56,538 nucleotides of DNA from an uncultured Bacteroidia bacterium (lineage in GTDB: Bacteria; Bacteroidota; Bacteroidia; Bacteroidales; ML635J-15): assembly GCA_902791865.1 (NCBI GenBank), contig CADAXK010000019.1:1-56538 (forward strand). Direction: 5' to 3'. Shown in pieces: positions 28,801-36,132 of this stretch (positions are counted from its first letter, which is position 1; the number at the start of each line of letters is the position of its first letter). The position numbers and the translations under genes were made by a program. The notes under the pieces are model-generated. The model was not told the DNA's origin, did no database searches, and saw nothing but the letters and a program-made list of their open reading frames with translations.

Positions 28801-30384
28801 AATGCAAGCAGCGACATTGCTCTTAACAACATCACACTTGAAGCAAATACAGAAGCAACTGCAACTGCAAACATGACCATATCTGGAAACATTGCTAACG
28901 CAGGTATTCTAAACCTGATTGGTGATGTAACATTAAACGGTACAGTTCAGCAGACATTGTCGGGTAGCGGAACATTGACAATCAATAATATTAATGTCAA
29001 CAACACCCACTCTGATGGCGTTATAGCAGAAAACACTCTAGACATTACAGGAAATGTTACAGTGGGCAACAACTCCAAATTGAATGTAACAGGTACTGCT
29101 GTATTCAACGGAAATGCAACACAGACATTATCGGGTGCAGGTTCAATGGCAGTTTCAAATGTTGTATTCAACAACAGCAACGGATTCAACGCTACTGGCC
29201 TCGAAAATAACTTAGCTGTTAACGCATCAGCAACATTTACCAACGGTATATACGATGGAAACATGGTATTTGGCAAATCTGCCAATGCGATAGATGCTAG
29301 CAGGATTAGCTATGTTAACGGTGAGGTTTCTAAGACCGGTAACGGCGACAGTTTCATATTCCCGACTGGTAACGACAATGTATATGGTCAAATAGAAGCT
29401 ATTGTTGGAGATGAAGACAAGGCAACAATCAGATTCCACCACAAATCAGGCCATGGATTCTCAGAATCAGAATATCCTCGCTGGTGGAATTTAGCAGATA
29501 TGGCCCCAGGCAACAATCCACAATTCGACCATGTAAGCAACTTCGAATACTGGGATGTCTTCGCTTCTGCAGATTTGACGGATGCAACACTTTCAATATA
29601 TGCAGGAGATGCTAACGACCATTTCAGCACACCGACAAGCTTCGATATTGCAAACATATACGGAGCAATGTACAAAAATGGTCTATGGAGAAATATTGGT
29701 GGCGGTTCGGGATCTGTTTCCCCATCTGGTGAAACAATTATTCTGAATGGTGTAACAATACTTGGAAATGGTTCGCGTAGTCTTGAATTCACAAAGACAT
29801 CTATCGGCTCAAAGAGCCAAGAAACGATACTTCCAATCGAACTTCTATCATTCTCGGCTCACTGCAACGGAAACACGATAGACATAGACTGGTCAACCGC
29901 ATCGGAACGTAACAACGACTACTTCGTATTGGAGAAATCGTTGGATGCAATGAATTTCACTGAATACGCTCGTGTTGCTGGTGCTGGAAACTCAATCGAA
30001 CAAATCGACTACAGCCTCACCGACTACGACTACTATGGCGGCGATGTTTACTACCGCTTGATTCAGGTTGACTACGACGGTACAAAGACATATTCGGAAA
30101 TAATTTCTGTAAAATGCTCGAACTGGGAGACAGACCCGAATATTTCGGTATTCCCGAATCCGTTCTCAAGCGAACTTACAATTGTTCTCGAGAACTTCCG
30201 CAACGAACCTGCAACCATCGAAATATTCGACGTAATGGGTAGAACTATCAAGCAAATGCAAGTCGATTCGCCACACAATGAATACGAGACCTCATTCAAC
30301 CTTGATAATATTCCAGCAGGAATATACAATGTCAGGGTTAGAACATCAAGTTCAACTTTGAACAGACAAATTGTTAAAGAGTAA
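19876..30384 (+). CDS. Giant T9SS surface protein with six GLUG modules (3502 residues)
   Basis: The start at 19876 (MKRFLLITIFCISLFGVQKGFAQ) gives a clean signal peptide, unlike the ATG 21 nt upstream. Six large modules of about 1.3-1.4 kb follow. Each has an opening like LSELETFRNAVNAG, a plug such as WTPIGTAENPF, many GLUG repeats (GGIVG, GGICG), a YYDKQRS end and an Ig-like linker. After the sixth module come a PKD-like domain, an Asn/Thr-rich helical stretch, a segment starting LPIELLSFSAHCNGN and a type A sorting domain (VFPNPFSSEL, IFDVMGRTIK, final RQIVKE). T9SS export and attachment to surface lipopolysaccharide are expected from the sorting domain. GLUG proteins are often adhesins, but the ligand is unknown. 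Confidence 0.93.
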   Translation: MKRFLLITIFCISLFGVQKGFAQVTSVWTGAIDTAWYHANPSATEFTIYSAAELAGLATLVNSYESFEGKTIYVGNGIDQVIIDLNNRTWQRIGTGYLSKYFKGHFDGRNCVIKNLATSPTTWESYKGLFGYVLSTESNSAIIENVNVSGNAITNFSYIGGIAGFAKGVSPLKKTIIRNCTFNGEVAGVSYVGGIVGRMEDYCDIYDCAVCGTIRALETYGAGIAGLSTFPNTTPSAENYNRIIGCTNAAWVYAPEGAGGIAGYMKNTTIAYCNNGGCVYGSNSSMTGGIAGYTPDNNNKIEYNINTGTLIAGSSILGPNYTTNLSYCYYDNQRSRRGGASAADRTNKAEGKHTSAIVVTTDGVKPTALAGTASEWTDHFEFIAGYYPIPKNVSSKIAAILAALPIGLPESPTVAYYNEPADFSLMGGYTYTSSNTSIVNVESNPATIGSAEGSAIITATSDEWSKEFIIEKPYTSTPPELTIANLSELETFRNAVNAGASGSYQGVSAYNGFKGFTIKITDDIDMSSNSNWTPIGTAENPFCGTIDGQNFLIKDITVQRTNHNSGLLGVVNSATIRNIKLTGNITSTSLYVGGFCGRTRGVSSDSTRFINCHFYGKIKSSSYYTGGIIGYAGAFCVVENCSVGGEITSASHDCGGMIGQNASQTRIENCINIAEIKALNYAGGIIGYANNQTKIYNCLNAGNIYGTSENTGGIVAFIGNNASQVIHCLNTGTVSSGGSIVGVKNSGYNPTFTNNYYDKQRSVIGGITNEDVAGSAEGMTTAEICALDASFSDKWNYISGSYPTPKNVGCGEADDAVTNLVKIAAAKVTFDGEEVYNELYHNFTVASGFTWSSSNIRLISVSGTDATLTHIDPYGAVVLTASISGLEGIEYKKKVLTSVLGENPYDINDEADLIALSNAVNSGLEGSYKGLMNMDGYCGKTFNLTSDIAMTAANFTPIGTDSNPFRGNFEGNHHKISNLNVTRTSSFSGLFGYIQSSCSTGGIKNIVVEGNVRGTQYVGGIVGFGKGLNKNTYFVIENCHFNGTVIASSSYTGGICGSLGVYTKAKYCTTTGSVTSSSSNVGGIAGRSSGESSSSISTFCTFARDSVLNCANNAIVKGTTSVGGICGSNYMSDVRYCLNAGEVITSNGNATSIGGIVGTNDIYRAYVAQCLNVYGFNAKEGNIIGDDNDTITALSCPDRALTENKNYYDLQMCALGIETESNGTGKLTSELVATANGTKPAGLSTFTDSQWQFKAGYYPIPIPDSYSIAQVPALLAATPVKLNVDPAAEFADTNTNQLTTRDFNVTVSNGQVWDVSDPSKITINGSTGAAHIEEQFMRLTLTATIDDYSKQIYIANTSYVPPIAIRNETELKAFRDAVNNGNSGVFEIHTYNTTTRTVNDEIVMAYNVNGYKGADFYLVNNIEGLTNADWTAIGTALHPFKGNFHGQNKKITNLRTSGSYTGLFGYIEESSIDSLTLIGRAYINSTNGSISNDNKISGSSYVGGLVGFAKMSNILQCHVSAVISNSGSYTGGICGNAIATSIEECDFCGKVISNGDYAGGICGNATGEDATGSKILSCTNAASISGSNHTGGIVGLCANSSEIKYCNNGGNVSATTEYTGGICGTLNASSLTYCITTGGVNMGGPIVGATDGEVTVYKCYFDKQRCDLTDGRAYVYDKYTSEMQGTALQSVLGSAEWSYTANLYPVPKKINEQAGATLAAIPLTLDKRSDASHQTYRLVSENFNLVVPSGATWNTNCARNTETGRTYLKIESNVPTVNGAEKDCANIFLKYNDNFHVKTFFIQNPETMDPIPITSLTEFIKFRNAVNAGETGSYRGVVNEGGFTGKNFRLTTDIDLSGSQTAQVSDIDIKNDFKPIGSSTTPFKGNFNGSGHTISKLQINGNANNNNTPVSYRALFGYVIGSTIDSLNVICEPAGISGTQYVAGICAYIKGVDGDNYANIRNCTFNGTVASTSSNIGGICGRADTYTNIIACEVSGRIAGGAGYSGGIVGYAIGTEYYRNYIDSCINIANVGGTSSVGGICGQNSYCDVNHCINGGNISGANYSTGGIVGYNGGYISHCLNTGNTNTGGAITGYGNTCLNCYYDKTRTSVLGIANSSNVSSDPDGASTGLSPQQMVGSTPSGITGIKWTNTYWTFADDRYPVLKGRTSDIAQLSALPIYLNDPTISQVWNNAHYNFKLCTTTDAYTWNSSDPEYVNISNPNDVAVDAEAHEGEICNSILTVTKDNVAKKYIITSQDPPTDLYIDNLSDLEKFRDAVNDRDGGKYKGVLNTNGFLDITFHITNDITAGDEHWEAIGSSSSNFFAGNIDGNNHIISNLNFNTGAEIKYFGGFFGKVYGGYVKNLTVRMRSAGEGVPNVVKETGFFGGICAYIEGVNNDKRKAIIENCKFVGDSIYQNAQANGTGCICGYAGNYTEIYNCIDSASIVGRNYTGGIVGRMENTSSPIVNIHDCVNTGNIGVAAGGGNYIAGICGYYNTSGYMDNCTNTGNIFAKTYCGGIVGRFNGNSAINIAKITRCTNYGNVQSDTDDGYVGGIAGWAYSYSEINKCVNSGEITGKKHSVGGIVGRANSAVLDKENVIQYCANCGAVRSINTSSSNYIGGICGSAERTIIRYNNNGANVVGATANSVGGIVGDSDENSTIEYNIATGTVEKGGSVCGKNKGTATNNLYDKQRSKAKGIGSADVEGSADGKTTAQLTGTALTGSLWTSNFVMNGNMYPMPQGTNESIPSILASTPIFLTNDTPEIYDSVWNNFTLSTENSIAWSVVEDPANIEISGTAATITRICDEDVPQTLLVTKDGVSKKVKVIIAKYESPELAEITATPEISSGVCLGQKIALETTSGYDSYEWAGANLLSADTYNVEAQPTIRTTYTVTATNGHNCTSTVNITITPDNSPTPKTTSKDYVWTGAINDAWNTNNNWVLYNNSTHQYQIPAEAPNASTHNVFVEQYGTGCVTNWANASSDIALNNITLEANTEATATANMTISGNIANAGILNLIGDVTLNGTVQQTLSGSGTLTINNINVNNTHSDGVIAENTLDITGNVTVGNNSKLNVTGTAVFNGNATQTLSGAGSMAVSNVVFNNSNGFNATGLENNLAVNASATFTNGIYDGNMVFGKSANAIDASRISYVNGEVSKTGNGDSFIFPTGNDNVYGQIEAIVGDEDKATIRFHHKSGHGFSESEYPRWWNLADMAPGNNPQFDHVSNFEYWDVFASADLTDATLSIYAGDANDHFSTPTSFDIANIYGAMYKNGLWRNIGGGSGSVSPSGETIILNGVTILGNGSRSLEFTKTSIGSKSQETILPIELLSFSAHCNGNTIDIDWSTASERNNDYFVLEKSLDAMNFTEYARVAGAGNSIEQIDYSLTDYDYYGGDVYYRLIQVDYDGTKTYSEIISVKCSNWETDPNISVFPNPFSSELTIVLENFRNEPATIEIFDVMGRTIKQMQVDSPHNEYETSFNLDNIPAGIYNVRVRTSSSTLNRQIVKE
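20008..28120 (+). repeat. Six large in-frame coding modules of the GLUG protein
   Basis: Module starts lie near 20008, 21304, 22580, 23957, 25305 and 26646, a spacing of about 1.3-1.4 kb. Copies are clearly related in protein but diverged in DNA, so the array is old. Confidence 0.8.
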
Positions 30385-30407
30385 GAAGAAAAGAGAGTAG
30401 AGTAAGA

Positions 30408-30444
30408 ATTAGGGGCAGGTTCAAACTTGCCTCTAATTTTTTTA
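30408..30444 (+). terminator. Terminator after the giant GLUG protein
   Basis: ATTAGGGGCAGG (30408-30419) pairs with CTTGCCTCTAAT (30426-30437), including G-T pairs, and seven T follow. Confidence 0.85.
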
Positions 30445-32913
30445 TCACAACTTCACCACAGTTATTCCATCTCCGCCAAACCTTATGTCCTCATCACTTA
30501 TGGACTTTACCTGCGGAACTGTTTTGAGGTACTGGCGGATATTCTGACGCAAAATGCCATTCCCTCTTCCATGAAGAATCTTCAATTCATGATGACTGAG
30601 CATCACCGCTGCATCTACCAACTCCTCAATCTTGCGCAAAGCCTCATCGGTGCGGTCACCACGAACATCAATGTATGGTTTGAAATTTAGTGCTTTCTCG
30701 GAATACAAGGCCGATGCTGATGATTGCTTGCGCTGGTTGGCATACTCTTCCTGCGACACTTTCTGCAAACGGTCTAAGGTAACCGACATATACAAACTTC
30801 CAAAACAAACTACAGCCGTCTTGTCGGTAAGACCTGTGACATCCCCTATCGCCTCCTGCCCTGCCAGACGCACCTTGCTGCCAATATTTATCTTGTCCTC
30901 ATCGATAGGAACCATTTCCAACTTTTTCTCATTTTCGCGAGCCAACTTGCGTGCCTCACGCTCCTCAATTTTGCGCTTCACATATTCGTATTTGCGTGCA
31001 AATTCGTTCTCGTCAACCTCCTTCGACTTCTCAAAATCCTCCTTGAACTGCTTTATCTCCTCGCGTACCTCACGAGTCTTGTCCTTGTCTGCATTGGTGC
31101 GCTTAATCTCCGATATGGTATTTTCAATCTGTTTGTTCACACCGTTGAGCAACTGTTCAGCCTCCGAACGCGCACTTTCAATAATCTGCTTGCGCCTAGT
31201 CTTAATGATTTCCAATTCCTCCAGATTCTTGCGCAACGCCTCGTCAACCTTCTTGCTCTGCTCGTTTACCTGCTTGCGCTTGCGCTCCCAATAGCGCTTA
31301 TCGCGCATAAGTTCACGCAGGAAGCGGTCTATATTCATCTGCTGGGTACCCGTCTTCTCCACAACTTTACTTATTATCGCCTCGGGCAGACCAATCCTAC
31401 GCGCAATCTCTACAGCATACGAAGAACCAGGGATTCCAACCTCGAGGATAAAGGTAGGCTGCATATTGGTATGGTCAATCAGCATGGCACCATTGATAAT
31501 TCCATCGGCTTCGGCAGCAAAAACCTTCAAATTAGTATAATGCGTGGTTATCATTCCAAAAGTCTTGGATGCATTCAGTTGTTCAAGTATTGCCTCGGCA
31601 ATTGTTCCGCCGATAATTGGGTCGGTACCGGAGCCAAACTCATCAATGAAAAGCAATGTCCGCAGACCTGCATTTTTCAGGAAATGCTTCATGTTGACAA
31701 GATGGGAACTATATGTACTCAAATCATTCTCAATGGATTGCTCGTCACCTATATCAAGCATGATTTCAGAAAAAATGCCGAACGAAGATGCCCCACCAAC
31801 AGGTACTGGCAGTCCGCACTGCAACATGTACGAAAGTATGGCGGCTGTTTTCAGACAAACACTTTTACCTCCCGCATTTGGACCAGAAATCAGCAAAATG
31901 CGGTTTTCGGAATCAAGACGGAAAGTTGTGGGTACTATTTCGCGGTTTTCCTTTTTGAGCGTAAGGTACAGAAGCGGATGCTTTCCACGCACTATGTCAA
32001 GGCATGGCTCATCATGCACCGATGGAATGATAGCTTCGATTCGTATTGCAAATTTTGCCTTCGCTCTGATAAAGTCGAGTTCGGCAATAACCTGTGAAAT
32101 ATTTTTCAAATCTTCGGCGTATGGACGGAACTCGCAGGTAAGTTCGTAAAGAATTTTTTGTATTTCACGCGCTTCAGAAAGTTCCAATTCACGGATGCGA
32201 TTGTTCATCTCAAGCACTTCCTGCGGTTCTATATACGAAGTCTTGCCACTAGCCGACTCATCATGCACAAATCCCTGAACCTTGCGCTTGTAAGTCGTTT
32301 CAATAGGTAACACCAAGCGACCATTTACCATTGTAGCCGACAAATCCTTGCTAACCCAGCCCTGCTCGCGAAAAGAAGTAAGTATAGAATTTAATTTGCG
32401 CGACACCGATTCCTGCGTAGAAATGAGAGAACTACGAATTTCGCGCAGTTCAGGCGATGCCGTATCCTTTATTTCACCATTTTTTGTCAATACCGATTGA
32501 AGGCGATCAAATAGGTATGTCGGGAAATTTACAGAATCAACTATATGCTTCAGATTGGGAAATTCATTTTTATCGTCAGTCCGGAAGAAAGCCCTCAAAG
32601 CGCGGCAATTTTCCAGCACATTGCGTATATCTACAAGTTCGAAAAGTTGCAAGCAAGTGCCTTCCACTCGCATTCGTGAAGCCGCCTGTGAAACATCTGG
32701 GTAATTGTTTGCTGGATAATTGTCCTTGAGCAGACAAATGCTCATCATCTCGTTAGTAAGAGCCAGCGACTTGCGGATATATCCGATGTCAGTCGAAAAA
32801 GCAATGTCATCCACCAAACTTTTGGCCGGTGAAGCAATGCATTCCGACTTTATCAAATTGCGAATCTTGTCGAAACCTATCTTTGATTCAAAATTATCGG
32901 GATAAAAAAACAT
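30445..32913 (-). CDS. mutS2: Endonuclease MutS2
   Basis: The 822-residue product has the MutS-type core and lever, Walker A GPNAGGKS, Walker B LLFIDEFGSGTDP, a long Glu/Lys/Arg coiled coil (about residues 520-630) and a C-terminal Smr nuclease domain (PYIDVRGDRTDEA, then LKILHGRGNGILRQNI). There is no N-terminal mismatch-binding domain. MutS2 acts on branched DNA, or on collided ribosomes in some bacteria. It converges with the giant GLUG gene. Confidence 0.95.
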   Translation of the reverse strand: MFFYPDNFESKIGFDKIRNLIKSECIASPAKSLVDDIAFSTDIGYIRKSLALTNEMMSICLLKDNYPANNYPDVSQAASRMRVEGTCLQLFELVDIRNVLENCRALRAFFRTDDKNEFPNLKHIVDSVNFPTYLFDRLQSVLTKNGEIKDTASPELREIRSSLISTQESVSRKLNSILTSFREQGWVSKDLSATMVNGRLVLPIETTYKRKVQGFVHDESASGKTSYIEPQEVLEMNNRIRELELSEAREIQKILYELTCEFRPYAEDLKNISQVIAELDFIRAKAKFAIRIEAIIPSVHDEPCLDIVRGKHPLLYLTLKKENREIVPTTFRLDSENRILLISGPNAGGKSVCLKTAAILSYMLQCGLPVPVGGASSFGIFSEIMLDIGDEQSIENDLSTYSSHLVNMKHFLKNAGLRTLLFIDEFGSGTDPIIGGTIAEAILEQLNASKTFGMITTHYTNLKVFAAEADGIINGAMLIDHTNMQPTFILEVGIPGSSYAVEIARRIGLPEAIISKVVEKTGTQQMNIDRFLRELMRDKRYWERKRKQVNEQSKKVDEALRKNLEELEIIKTRRKQIIESARSEAEQLLNGVNKQIENTISEIKRTNADKDKTREVREEIKQFKEDFEKSKEVDENEFARKYEYVKRKIEEREARKLARENEKKLEMVPIDEDKINIGSKVRLAGQEAIGDVTGLTDKTAVVCFGSLYMSVTLDRLQKVSQEEYANQRKQSSASALYSEKALNFKPYIDVRGDRTDEALRKIEELVDAAVMLSHHELKILHGRGNGILRQNIRQYLKTVPQVKSISDEDIRFGGDGITVVKL

Positions 32914-32984
32914 TAGGAATTTACGATTTTAGAATTACGATTTGAACGTTGAACCATTAAACTTTGAACTTTGAACATTGAACC

Positions 32985-33012
32985 TGAACGGCGCAGCCCT
33001 CAACGAAGTTAA
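32985..33012 (-). repeat. 28-bp element, exact inverse of 18043-18070
   Basis: TGAACGGCGCAGCCC through CGAAGTTAA. It lies in the mutS2-divIC gap, which is otherwise built from TTGAAC and CTTGAAAC-like units. Confidence 0.8.
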
Positions 33013-33065
33013 ACCTGAAACTTGAAACTTTCAAACGTGCGCTGCACATCAAACGCCACAGGCAC

Positions 33066-33386
33066 TTATTCTTCCTCCAGAATTACGAGAAATATATCCT
33101 CATCTTCCTCCTTCATATAGTACTGCTCGCGAGCAAACTTTTCCAGTTCTTCCTTTCCCGACATAAGTTCTTCGAGACGAGCGCTGTTCTCAAGGTTTTC
33201 CTTTTCGTAATACTTCTCTGTTTCGTGTAGTTCGTGTAGCTTGCTCATCTTCTCGAACCTGTCTATTAAATTGAAGTTGTCGAAAAAGAAAATCCATACT
33301 CCAAACAACAACAAAATAACCACAGCGATATACCGGAACCTCCAATTCCTAATCTTTTCTAATATTTTCTTTACCTTTTCTTTCAT
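33066..33386 (-). CDS. DivIC/FtsB-like septum formation initiator
   Basis: The 106-residue product has one N-terminal membrane helix (YIAVVILLLFGVWIFFF) followed by a coiled coil (residues about 45-85) ending in FAREQYYMKEEDEDIF, the usual DivIC finish. It would act with FtsL-type partners at the division septum. The true start is the ATG at 33386; the codon before it is TTG. A -7 box ends only 5 nt upstream, so the mRNA is probably leaderless. Confidence 0.85.
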   Translation of the reverse strand: MKEKVKKILEKIRNWRFRYIAVVILLLFGVWIFFFDNFNLIDRFEKMSKLHELHETEKYYEKENLENSARLEELMSGKEELEKFAREQYYMKEEDEDIFLVILEEE

Positions 33387-33391
33387 CAACG

Positions 33392-33399
33392 CAAAAGTA
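33392..33399 (-). promoter_or_regulatory. -7 box touching the divIC start
   Basis: Reverse-strand TACTTTTG, then CGTTG, then ATG. The 5-nt spacing equals that between the SRP RNA promoter box and its 5' end, so transcription should begin at the start codon. Confidence 0.7.
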
Positions 33400-33655
33400 A
33401 TCGTTTATCGTCTGCACCCACACAAAAATGGCATTTAGTTTTCAACAGGTTAATATTTAATTGTATTTTAATGGCGAACAGGCTGACAGGCTTGAAGGCT
33501 AAATGCCAACCCAAAACGACCTCAAGCAGTACTGACGAAATTCATTGCGCCTCAAACCATTGAATCTTCAACCTTTAGCTCGCGCAAGCAAATTATCGAA
33601 TTATCAAATCTTCAAACCTTTGAACATTGAATTTTTGAATCGTTTTCCGTCTTCA

Positions 33656-33684
33656 ATCTAAAATCGTAAATCGTAAATCGTAAA
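33656..33684. repeat. TCGTAAA unit array
   Basis: Four near-perfect copies of a TCGTAAA/TCTAAAA unit just upstream of the holA promoter; related runs occur near 46080 and 50104. Confidence 0.65.
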
Positions 33685-33691
33685 TATATTG

Positions 33692-33699
33692 TACTTTTG
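33692..33699 (+). promoter_or_regulatory. -7 box for the holA operon
   Basis: TACTTTTG, 19 nt before the ATG at 33719. Confidence 0.65.
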
Positions 33700-33718
33700 C
33701 ACTTGAAAATTATTCGTC

Positions 33719-34720
33719 ATGACATACGACCAGATTTTAAACGACCTGAAAAACAAAATATACAAGCCGGTATACCTGCTTTATGGTGAAGAATCATACT
33801 TCATCGACAAGATTACCGACTATATTGCGGAAAATGTACTTACAGAGCAGGAAAAAGCATTCAACCAGACTATAATTTATGGCAGGGATACCAATGTGAC
33901 AGCAGTAATTCAAGCCGCCCGCCGCTTCCCAATGATGTCGAACCACCAAGTAGTAATCGTAAAGGAAGCTCAGCACCTAAAACCTCTGGCCGACATGGAT
34001 GTATATTTTGAAGCTCCGTTGAAATCGACCATACTCGTACTCGCAATAAAGGAAACACAAAAACTCGACAAGCGCACCAAAGCCATAAAACTTGCTGAAA
34101 AAATTGGTGCAGTACTTGAATCGAAAAAACTTTACGAAAACGAAATGATAAGGTGGGTTTCAAATCTCGCCAAATCATACGAACTTACACTTACGCCCGA
34201 TGCTCAACGGCTTATGTACGAACACATTGGAGCCGACCTCTCTCGACTTGATGGAGAAATGAAGAAACTTAAGACTGCCGTGACCGACAATTCCCCTATC
34301 GGTTCGGATGTGGTAGCAAGAAACATCGGCGTAAACCGCGACTTCAATATCTTTGAACTGCAAAAGGCCATCGGTAGTAAGAACGTACTAAAAGCCTACC
34401 AGATTACCGACTATTTTGCAAAAAATCCTAAAAGCACATACATCGGACTGGCAATAAAGCAAATTTTCGACTACTTCACGAGAATCATGAAAGTTCACAC
34501 TTCCACCGACAAGAGCAAAACCGCACTTGCAAGCAAACTCGGAGTTAGTCCATATTTCGTAGACGAATACCTAACCGCTGCAAGATATTACCCTATAGAA
34601 AAAACTATCAGCATAATATCATTTCTCCGCGATGCCGATGCAAAAAGCAAAGGTATGGCGGGTAGCTACGAAGACGGCGATATTTACAAGGAACTTATAT
34701 ACAAGATAATGCATGTATGA
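33719..34720 (+). CDS. holA: DNA polymerase III delta subunit
   Basis: The 333-residue product begins with the family pattern PVYLLYGEESYFIDKI. It has the delta-type AAA+ fold layout, including LIYKIMHV at the C-terminus and IGLAIKQIFDYFTRIMKV in the collar region. Delta opens the beta clamp during loading. It overlaps the next gene by 4 nt (ATGA). Confidence 0.92.
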   Translation: MTYDQILNDLKNKIYKPVYLLYGEESYFIDKITDYIAENVLTEQEKAFNQTIIYGRDTNVTAVIQAARRFPMMSNHQVVIVKEAQHLKPLADMDVYFEAPLKSTILVLAIKETQKLDKRTKAIKLAEKIGAVLESKKLYENEMIRWVSNLAKSYELTLTPDAQRLMYEHIGADLSRLDGEMKKLKTAVTDNSPIGSDVVARNIGVNRDFNIFELQKAIGSKNVLKAYQITDYFAKNPKSTYIGLAIKQIFDYFTRIMKVHTSTDKSKTALASKLGVSPYFVDEYLTAARYYPIEKTISIISFLRDADAKSKGMAGSYEDGDIYKELIYKIMHV

Positions 34721-35205
34721 ACAAGGCGGTATTTCTCGATAGGGACGGTGTTGTAAACAAGGAACTTGGTCGTTACTGCGAAAGCGTTGACGAATTTGAA
34801 ATCCTTGAAGGACTGGGCGATGCCATAAAAATACTGAAAGATTCCGGATACAAAGTCATAATAATCTCCAACCAAGGAGGAATTGCAAAAGGAATCTATA
34901 CAGAGGCTGATGTCGTCGCAATGCACAAGAAACTATGCGATTATCTTGACAAATTCGACACCGCAATAGATGACTTTTACTTCTGCCCCCACCACGACTC
35001 AATAAGCCGTTGCCTATGCCGCAAGCCCAACGGCCTGCTAATCGAAAAGGCAATAGCTACGCACAACATCGATCCCGACCAATCGTATATGATTGGCGAC
35101 AGCAAGCGCGACATCGAGGCCGCACAAAACGCTGGAGTAAAGGGAATCCTAATAGAATCTAATTCGGGAATACTTGAAATCTGCAAAAAAATAATTTCGG
35201 AATAA
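34717..35205 (+). CDS. gmhB: D-glycero-D-manno-heptose 1,7-bisphosphate phosphatase-like HAD enzyme
   Basis: The 162-residue HAD-IIIA phosphatase has the motif I DRDGVVN, ISNQGGIAKG, a zinc-binding loop with Cys-His-Cys-Cys (CPHHDSISRCLCRKP) and motif IV IGDSKRDIEAAQNAG. All match GmhB, which removes the C7 phosphate in heptose synthesis for lipopolysaccharide or glycoprotein. Substrate is inferred from motifs; no other heptose genes are in the window. Confidence 0.85.
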   Translation: MNKAVFLDRDGVVNKELGRYCESVDEFEILEGLGDAIKILKDSGYKVIIISNQGGIAKGIYTEADVVAMHKKLCDYLDKFDTAIDDFYFCPHHDSISRCLCRKPNGLLIEKAIATHNIDPDQSYMIGDSKRDIEAAQNAGVKGILIESNSGILEICKKIISE

Positions 35206-36071
35206 TGGCTCGACACATAATGCTAAACGGAGAAATCATGCCATCGGACACACCTTGCCTGACATACAACAACCGTGGACTGCAGTGGGGCGACTCTTTC
35301 AGCGTGCAACTCCGAGGAAACTCCTGCATCGTTTACGATTTTGACATGTATTTCCAATGTATCACGCAAATGGTCGAAACTCTCGGAATGCAAAGCGATT
35401 CATTAAAGCCGAAATCGTTTGCCAACGACATACTTTTACTGTTAAGAAAAAACCGAATCTACAAGGAATTTTCCGTAAAAATAACCTTCTTCCGCAATAG
35501 TGCCGACAACAATAAACTAGCTTACGACAATACATTCTCAACAATAATATCCGTTGATAGCCTGCCACACGAATTCTACAGCATAAACACAAACGGCATA
35601 TTCACCGATTTGCTCGAACTGCCAGAAACAATCCAGCGCAATATGGTTCCCAACTTCCCTTGGGAAGTTCTATGCGCTAGGCAAAAGGAAGAAAATGGCC
35701 TCGATGATGTCATTATAACCGACAACAATGGAAATTTCAGAAAGAGCATTTCTTCCGACATCTTTTTCATGAAGGAAAATTCGCTAATATATGCATCTTC
35801 ACCCGAAATACTCTCTGCAAACAAGGTTTTCTCCACAAGAATTGCAAAGCTTGCCAGCCAAAAACTTGGCATGACAATCTACGAAAGCCCTATAAGCGAA
35901 CAAAACATAAAAAAAGTAGACAGCATGTTCCTCGCTGATCCTATCAACGGAATAAGATGGGTTGTCGGACTTGGCAGGAAAAGATTCTTAAAGGGAAACG
36001 TGGAACAAATCGCATACGAAATATATAGTCACTACAAGACTGAAATCGACACGAAAAAGAGGGAACAATAA
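35205..36071 (+). CDS. Class IV aminotransferase-like protein, catalytic lysine apparently absent
   Basis: The 288-residue product keeps the fold hallmarks: YNNRGLQWGDSF near the start, then ARQKEENGLDDVIITDNNG and SISSDIFFMK. Family members (branched-chain or 4-amino-4-deoxychorismate types) have a PLP lysine a few residues before LPxVxA. Here the matching stretch reads TIQRNMVPNFPWEVL, with Asn146 at the expected place. It may have lost aminotransferase activity, or my alignment may be off by some residues. The start overlaps the gmhB stop by one base. Confidence 0.75.
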   Translation: MARHIMLNGEIMPSDTPCLTYNNRGLQWGDSFSVQLRGNSCIVYDFDMYFQCITQMVETLGMQSDSLKPKSFANDILLLLRKNRIYKEFSVKITFFRNSADNNKLAYDNTFSTIISVDSLPHEFYSINTNGIFTDLLELPETIQRNMVPNFPWEVLCARQKEENGLDDVIITDNNGNFRKSISSDIFFMKENSLIYASSPEILSANKVFSTRIAKLASQKLGMTIYESPISEQNIKKVDSMFLADPINGIRWVVGLGRKRFLKGNVEQIAYEIYSHYKTEIDTKKREQ

Positions 36072-36093
36072 AAAAAATTCCCATTAGGGAATC
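36071..36093 (-). terminator. Terminator after tRNA-Pro
   Basis: ATTCCC (36077-36082), loop ATTA, GGGAAT (36087-36092). On the minus strand a run of T follows, which fits the tRNA rather than the plus-strand operon. Confidence 0.6.
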
Positions 36094-36132
36094 CGAAACA
36101 CTAAATCATTAACCATTGATTTGCTTTTTTTG

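Larger units (their letters stand above)
33387..33718. other. Intergenic, 332 bp, two divergent promoters and repeat mosaic
   Basis: Between divIC and holA lie a GGCT-type relative (33478-33502), TCAAATCTTCAAA-like units and a run of TCGTAAA units (33656-33684). No gene is visible. Confidence 0.6.

Noticed and set aside
19876..30384. Possible CRISPR or satellite repeats in the GLUG region
   Set aside because: The periodicity is in protein motifs with diverged DNA; there is no short identical repeat with unique spacers.
31471..32149. Two overlapping plus-strand ORFs of about 200 codons inside mutS2
   Set aside because: They are antisense to an intact MutS2 with all motifs; no independent support.
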